From assembly GCF_003012705.1 (NCBI RefSeq), contig NZ_PXYL01000016.1, forward strand, positions 1-64,000: 64,000 bases of DNA, given 5' to 3'. The notes under the pieces are model-generated. The model had not been told where the DNA came from and made no database searches. It was given only the letters and a program-made list of their open reading frames with translations. A program made the translations under genes and the position numbers. This DNA comes from Pseudaminobacter soli (ex Li et al. 2025). Its GTDB lineage: Bacteria > Pseudomonadota > Alphaproteobacteria > Rhizobiales > Rhizobiaceae. Shown in pieces: positions 62,800 through 64,000 of the stretch; positions within the stretch are counted from its first letter, which is position 1; each line of letters opens with the position of its first letter.

Positions 62800-63518
62800 C
62801 GAATGTAGCGCAGGAACAGCCGATCCACGATCAGCCCGAAGATCGCGATGGTCAGGACGGCCGCGAACATCGCGTCATAGATCCCGCTGCCGCCGAGGAA
62901 GCCGATCAGATATCCTAGCCCGTTCTTCGAGACGATCAGTTCGGAACTGACCAGAAGCACAAGGCAAAGCGCCAGCGCCGTCCTTATGCCGCTCAGCAAC
63001 TCCGGCAATGCGCTCGGCACGACGATATCGACTAACGTGCGCATCTTTCCTGCGCCAAGCGCCCTGCCCGACCAGATCAGCACTCGCTCGCATCCGCGTG
63101 CACCATTGTAGGCACCCACAGCGACCGGCAGGATGCAACCAAGGGCGATCAGCGTGATCTGCGAGGCATTTCCAAGGCCAAGCCAAAGCGCCGTAATCGG
63201 AATCAGGGCCGATTTGGGAATGGGATAAAGGGCCTCCATTAGAGGCCGGAAGAAGATGCGAACCGGCGCCGATGCGGCCATCGCAACTCCCAGCACCGTG
63301 CCGACGACGATGGCGATGGCGGCGCCCGAGAAAGCCCGGAACAGCGAGATCACCCCATGCGTCCACAGCTCGCCGCTGCTGGCGAGGCCAAGCCAGGCAA
63401 TGAAGATCCTGCTCAGTGGCGGCAAGATGTCCATTCGCACCAGCCCGACCCGAGGCGCGATCTCCCACAGCAGCATCAGCAGCAACAGGCCGAGGCAGCT
63501 TTTCAGTCGAGTGATCAC
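62778..63518 (-). CDS. ABC transporter permease, SsuC/TauC type (first permease)
   Basis: 246 aa. It has the same family features as its neighbour (MEALYPIPKSALIPITALWL and WSGRALGAGKMRTLVDIVVP). The start overlaps the ATPase stop by 4 nt. Its ligand is unknown; sulfonates, nitrate, taurine, pyrimidines or hydroxymethylpyrimidine are used by relatives. Confidence 0.88.
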   Translation of the reverse strand: MITRLKSCLGLLLLMLLWEIAPRVGLVRMDILPPLSRIFIAWLGLASSGELWTHGVISLFRAFSGAAIAIVVGTVLGVAMAASAPVRIFFRPLMEALYPIPKSALIPITALWLGLGNASQITLIALGCILPVAVGAYNGARGCERVLIWSGRALGAGKMRTLVDIVVPSALPELLSGIRTALALCLVLLVSSELIVSKNGLGYLIGFLGGSGIYDAMFAAVLTIAIFGLIVDRLFLRYIRWVLSWQ

Positions 63519-64000
63519 GGGGCTGCCTTCCCATCTTCCTCGTGGATCAAGTGCCAGATCTCGTCCACCTTCTCGACGAAGGCGCGCGACTTGACGAATT
63601 CGGGGTCTGACCTGTCAATCCCCGTTTCGACAATGGCCTTGATCCGCCCTGGCCGCGCAGACATCACGACGACCCTTTCAGCCAAATAGACGGCCTCGTG
63701 CACGTCATGCGTGACAAAGACCACTGCCTTGGGCGAACGCCGCCACAGCGCCAGCAATTCGATCTGCATCAGATTGCGGGTCTGCGCGTCCAAGGCCCCG
63801 AAGGGCTCGTCCATCAACAAGGTAGCCGGGTCAAGCACCAGCGTCCTTGCGATCGCGGCCCGCTGGCGCATACCCCCGGACAGCTGCGAGGGATAGCTGT
63901 CCTCGAACCCTTTCAGGCCGACCTGCACCAGGATCTCGGCCGCCCTGACCTCAGCCTCGCGGCGCGGGACGCCCTTACGCTCAAGCCCGTACATGACATT
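63515..64000 (-). CDS. ABC transporter ATP-binding protein, SsuB/TauB type (partial, N-terminus outside window)
   Basis: About 161 residues to the edge; the frame stays open past the last base, so the internal ATG at 63994 is not the start. Signature LSGGMRQRAAIART, Walker B LLMDEPFGALD and H-loop THDVHEAV are present, and Walker A must lie beyond 64000. It drives the two permeases encoded next. Confidence 0.88.
   Translation of the reverse strand, partial: NVMYGLERKGVPRREAEVRAAEILVQVGLKGFEDSYPSQLSGGMRQRAAIARTLVLDPATLLMDEPFGALDAQTRNLMQIELLALWRRSPKAVVFVTHDVHEAVYLAERVVVMSARPGRIKAIVETGIDRSDPEFVKSRAFVEKVDEIWHLIHEEDGKAAP

Noticed and set aside
1-64000. tRNA genes, insertion sequences, integrase or CRISPR array
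   Set aside because: No tRNA-like T-arm sequence, transposase-like protein, flanking inverted repeats or regularly spaced repeats were seen; a subtle case could be missed by eye.

Overview
The window is high-GC alphaproteobacterial DNA, most like Rhizobiales of the Mesorhizobium/Phyllobacteriaceae kind. The grounds are codon usage, the dense run of ABC importers, a rhizobial-style rRNA leader at the left edge, and the families present (XRE-cupin regulators, glutaryl-CoA dehydrogenase, a DUF917 protein, ATP-dependent hydantoinases). This placement is inference from family composition. I saw no tRNA, insertion sequence, integrase or CRISPR array.

Layout. 1-215: promoter, antitermination leader and boxA of an rRNA operon that runs leftward out of the window. 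714-3350 (minus): GMC flavoprotein dehydrogenase, its Tat-exported small subunit and a glyoxalase-fold enzyme. 3583-3903: ribbon-helix-helix regulator. 3989-7529 (minus): XRE-cupin regulator, glutaryl-CoA dehydrogenase and a ThDP enzyme, with a strong palindrome before gcdH. 7783-17702 (plus): IclR regulator, two unrecognised proteins, an atypical M19 dipeptidase, a spermidine/putrescine-type ABC importer, a RidA-like protein and a class V aminotransferase. 18151-26555 (plus): Lrp/AsnC regulator, HyuA-type hydantoinase/oxoprolinase, DUF917 protein and a complete dipeptide/nickel-type ABC importer.

26642-33140 (minus) holds a polar amino-acid ABC importer, a leaderless NMT1-type binding protein, an amidase and a class C beta-lactamase-fold hydrolase. 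It diverges, across a perfect 17-bp palindrome, from an opine-dehydrogenase-family protein, a GntR/UTRA regulator and a dihydropyrimidinase-type amidohydrolase (33406-36777, plus). 37447-52568 (plus) holds an amino-acid binding protein, a molybdenum hydroxylase (large and FAD subunits fused, plus a 2Fe-2S subunit), a three-gene HyuA/HyuB/zinc-protein complex, a cysteine hydrolase and a BMP/nucleoside-type ABC importer. 52636-64000 holds an NMT1/TauA-type binding protein, a formamidase/acetamidase, a second copy of the amino-acid binding protein, and then on the minus strand an aminotransferase, a MarR regulator, a second polar amino-acid ABC importer, two tandem XRE-cupin regulators and the end of an SsuBC/TauBC-type importer.

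Taken together, the window reads as a catabolic and uptake region for small organic nitrogen compounds: cyclic amides or hydantoins, N-carbamoyl compounds, amides, N-heterocycles, dipeptide- or opine-like molecules and amino acids. Each block pairs an importer with hydrolases or oxidoreductases and a local regulator. The specific substrates cannot be read from the sequence.
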